Source: SZUA-186 sp041552135 (GTDB lineage Bacteria > Pseudomonadota > Gammaproteobacteria > UBA9214). Taken from it: DNA of 14,778 nucleotides. Positions 12,777-14,778 of the stretch are shown one piece after another. Every line of letters begins with the position of its first letter. Positions within the stretch are counted from its first letter, which is position 1. The DNA lies in contig JBFELL010000066.1 in the NCBI GenBank assembly GCA_041552135.1, forward strand, positions 1-14,778, written 5' to 3'. The notes beneath the pieces were generated by a model that did no database searches, was not told the DNA's origin, and was given only the letters and a program-made list of their open reading frames with translations. The position numbers and the translations under genes were made by a program.

Positions 12777-13653
12777 AACACGACGCCAGCCCGGCATCCA
12801 GGTCCGGGTACTGCAGCGTGATGTCCAGTTCGCGCAGCAGCTTGTCGTTGCTCATGCGCCGTGAATCCTGCAGGAAGGACAGCATGCCCGGTGACAGCAC
12901 CCGGGCGGCCTCCTCCCGGTCCACCTCCGGCGGCCGCGGCAGGCCGGCGGCATCCGCCACCCGGAAAAAGTAATCCGTCATGTTGCTCGGGTGTCCGTCG
13001 CTCACGTTGTAGACGACGTCCGGGCTTTCGCTCTGCATGGCGGCAATGCAGATGGCCGCCAGGTCGTCGGCATGGATGCGGTTGGTCCACGGCGCATCGG
13101 CTTCGCGCAGCACCGGCAGGCCCTGCTCCAGTCGTGCCAGTGGCAGCTTTCCCGGGCCGTAGATCCCGGGCACCCGCAGGATGACCAGCTGCACGCCACG
13201 CGCCTGTGTCCACTGGTGCAGCTGCATCTCTGCATCGAGGCGACGTCTGCCGCGCGCCGTGGTCGGTGCGACCGGCTGCGCCTCGGTGATCCAGGCACCT
13301 GCGCAGTCGCCATAGACGGCACTGGTGCTGATGTAGACGATGCGCGCCGGCAAGGCACCGGCCCCGAGCTGCGCCAGGCAGCGATGCAGCCGTGGATCGG
13401 TATCGCCCTCACGCGGCGGCGGGGCGAAGTAGTACACCTCACCGTAGCCGCTGGCCCAGCCGGGCGGCGGTGAATCGCTGTCGAGGTCAACGCGCAGCAC
13501 GTGGGCACCGGCCACTTTTGCTGCCCGGGCACTGGCGGCGCTGCGCACCACGGCGGTCACCGACCGGTTCCGCTCCTGCAGGCGCAACGCCACCCGCCGG
13601 CCGATATCACCGCAGCCGACGATTAACACAGGATTATCCGGTTTATCTTGCAT
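12766..13653 (-). CDS. Atypical SDR family NAD(P)-binding protein (YeeZ-like)
   Basis: A 295-residue Rossmann-fold protein of the extended/atypical short-chain dehydrogenase group. The nucleotide motif is VGCGDIGRR (12-20), so GxGxxG is present at 13-18. STSAVYGD (109-116) is the catalytic-strand segment with the usual Ser/Thr and VYG. Where classical members have YxxxK, this protein reads TTARGRRRLDAE (131-142), with no Tyr or Lys, as I recall for the YeeZ-like atypical branch. RVPGIYGPG (160-168) and an RIHADDLA motif follow. Enzymatic activity is therefore uncertain; a nucleotide-sugar or redox-sensing role are both possible. It is divergent from the Fe-S reductase with only 45 bp between starts and overlaps xthA by 11 bp at the other end. 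Confidence 0.85.
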   Translation of the reverse strand: MQDKPDNPVLIVGCGDIGRRVALRLQERNRSVTAVVRSAASARAAKVAGAHVLRVDLDSDSPPPGWASGYGEVYYFAPPPREGDTDPRLHRCLAQLGAGALPARIVYISTSAVYGDCAGAWITEAQPVAPTTARGRRRLDAEMQLHQWTQARGVQLVILRVPGIYGPGKLPLARLEQGLPVLREADAPWTNRIHADDLAAICIAAMQSESPDVVYNVSDGHPSNMTDYFFRVADAAGLPRPPEVDREEAARVLSPGMLSFLQDSRRMSNDKLLRELDITLQYPDLDAGLASCFTD

Positions 13654-13698
13654 GGCAAATCGGCGACAATGCCGCTCCTTAATCGGTTAAGTAATTGA

Positions 13699-14742
13699 AT
13701 GTCCTGCCAGGTCACAGTTCAGCCCAGCGGCCACACCTTCACGGTGGATGCCGGCGAGTCAGTCCTCGATGCCGCCCTGCGGCAAGGGATTATACTGCCC
13801 TATGGCTGTCGCAATGGCGCCTGCGGCTCCTGCATGGGCAGCGTAATCGAGGGTTATGTCAGCTATGAGGACGGTAACCCGCCGGCACTGGACGATGAGG
13901 ATGCCGCCGCCGGCAAGGCGCTGTTCTGCCAGGCGCATGCCGAATCCGATCTGACCATCCTGGTGCGCGAGGTCGATGCGGCCCGCGACATCGAGATCAA
14001 GACGCTGCCGTGCCGCGTCGAGAAGCTGGAACACCTCGCCCACGATGTCATCCGCATCTACCTGAAAATGCCGGCGAGCGAACGCCTGCAGTTCCTGGCC
14101 GGGCAATACATCGACGTCCTGATCAAGGACCACGAACCCCGCTCGTTCTCTATCGCCAATGCACCGCACGATGACGAGTTTATCGAACTGCATATCCGCT
14201 ACGTGGAAGGCGGCCTGTTCACCGACCAGGTCTTCCACCATATGAAGGAGAAGACGCTGCTGCGCGTCAAGGGACCACTGGGCACCTTCTTCCTGCGCGA
14301 GGATTCGGACCGGCCGATTATTCTCATCGGCGGTGGCACCGGCTTCGCGCCGCTCAAGGGCATCCTTGAACACGCCTTCGAAATTGGCCTCGAGCGGCCC
14401 ATCCACCTGTTCTGGGGCGTGCGCGCCAGGCGCGACCTGTACCTCGATGAACTGCCGCAACAGTTCGTCCGCGAGCACGCCAACTTCCGCTACATCCCGG
14501 TGCTGTCCGAACCCCTGCCGGAGGATGACTGGGACGGCGAGACCGGGTTCGTCAGCGACGCCGTCGTGCGCGTCTATCCGGACCTCTCTGGCCACGATGT
14601 CTACATGAGCGGCCCGCCCGTCATGGTCGAGGCCGGCCATGCGCTTTTCATGCAGCACGGGCTCGACGAATCCCGTTTCTTCTCGGATGCCTTCGAATAC
14701 GCGGCGATCGCCGAGAGCATCAAGGGCCTGAAACAGGACTGA
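13699..14742 (+). CDS. [2Fe-2S] ferredoxin / FAD NAD(P)H reductase (AscD/RfbI-like)
   Basis: A 347-residue electron-transfer flavoprotein with three domains in one chain. The N-terminal plant-type ferredoxin domain has the cluster cysteines C37, C42, C45 and C77. The FAD domain has R148-S-F-S151 (the RxYS-type motif). The NAD(P)H domain has GGGTGFAPLKG (211-221) and YMSGPPVMV near the end. Proteins of this layout are often annotated as CDP-6-deoxy-delta-3,4-glucoseen reductase, but the same layout serves as the reductase of oxygenases. No deoxysugar or oxygenase gene is visible here, so the partner is unknown. No Shine-Dalgarno precedes the ATG. The 36 bases after the stop show nothing recognisable before the window ends. 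Confidence 0.9.
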   Translation: MSCQVTVQPSGHTFTVDAGESVLDAALRQGIILPYGCRNGACGSCMGSVIEGYVSYEDGNPPALDDEDAAAGKALFCQAHAESDLTILVREVDAARDIEIKTLPCRVEKLEHLAHDVIRIYLKMPASERLQFLAGQYIDVLIKDHEPRSFSIANAPHDDEFIELHIRYVEGGLFTDQVFHHMKEKTLLRVKGPLGTFFLREDSDRPIILIGGGTGFAPLKGILEHAFEIGLERPIHLFWGVRARRDLYLDELPQQFVREHANFRYIPVLSEPLPEDDWDGETGFVSDAVVRVYPDLSGHDVYMSGPPVMVEAGHALFMQHGLDESRFFSDAFEYAAIAESIKGLKQD

Positions 14743-14778
14743 GGATCAGCCTGGCGCAGGGCGTGAAACTCCCGTCGC

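Noticed and set aside
13759..14658. A 299-codon open frame antisense to the Fe-S flavoprotein reductase
   Set aside because: The plus strand encodes all cofactor motifs in order; the antisense frame is a codon-bias shadow.

Overview
The window looks like chromosomal DNA of a GC-rich gammaproteobacterium. The evidence is the gene order (dprA, smg, topA, tsaC, hemF, hemB, aroE, a yrdA-type carbonic anhydrase, prlC, xthA), the short TsaC-type rather than Sua5-type threonylcarbamoyl-AMP synthase, and a HemB whose metal-site loop resembles that of Pseudomonas. Most of the sequence is conserved housekeeping DNA. The gene content does not fix a genus. A sulfur-oxidising relative is only a guess, prompted by one small protein described below.

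Layout. 1-4710 (+): the 3' end of dprA, then smg, topA, tsaC and hemF, closed by a hairpin-plus-U-tract terminator at 4715-4732. 4764-7144 (-): three genes facing the other way. These are a small dimeric alpha/beta-barrel-like protein (4764-5213), a bile acid:sodium symporter family transporter (5607-6551) and an unrecognised 182-aa protein (6596-7144). 7243-9129 (+): hemB and aroE. 9141-9674 (-): a gamma-carbonic-anhydrase-like hexapeptide-repeat protein. 9798-12776 (+): prlC and xthA. 12766-13653 (-): an atypical SDR, overlapping the 3' end of xthA tail to tail. 13699-14742 (+): a [2Fe-2S]/FAD NAD(P)H reductase.

How the genes fit together. dprA-smg-topA-tsaC-aroE-yrdA is an expanded form of the dprA-smg-yrdD-tsaC-aroE neighbourhood of E. 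coli, with a full-length topoisomerase I where E. coli carries the small zinc-finger gene yrdD. hemF and hemB, two steps of haem synthesis, flank the reverse-strand trio, which looks like an accessory insertion between otherwise conserved genes.

The most interesting stretch is 4764-5606. The 149-aa protein has a strong Shine-Dalgarno sequence and a well-formed sigma70-type promoter. The promoter is overlapped by a 25-bp dyad that matches the IscR type 1 consensus at 23 of 25 positions. The protein itself shows a TFW...H-x3-H pattern and an upstream cysteine reminiscent of half of a sulfur oxygenase reductase. The 393-bp gap above it (5214-5606) holds that promoter region and the long structured 3' region of the transporter gene, which ends in two adjacent GNRA-loop hairpins and a U tract. 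A second theme is a dispersed intergenic repeat (TTCACCGCAG...GCAGAG type) seen in three gaps, once as a near-perfect 133-bp inverted-repeat element. No tRNA, rRNA, CRISPR array, transposase or phage gene was found.
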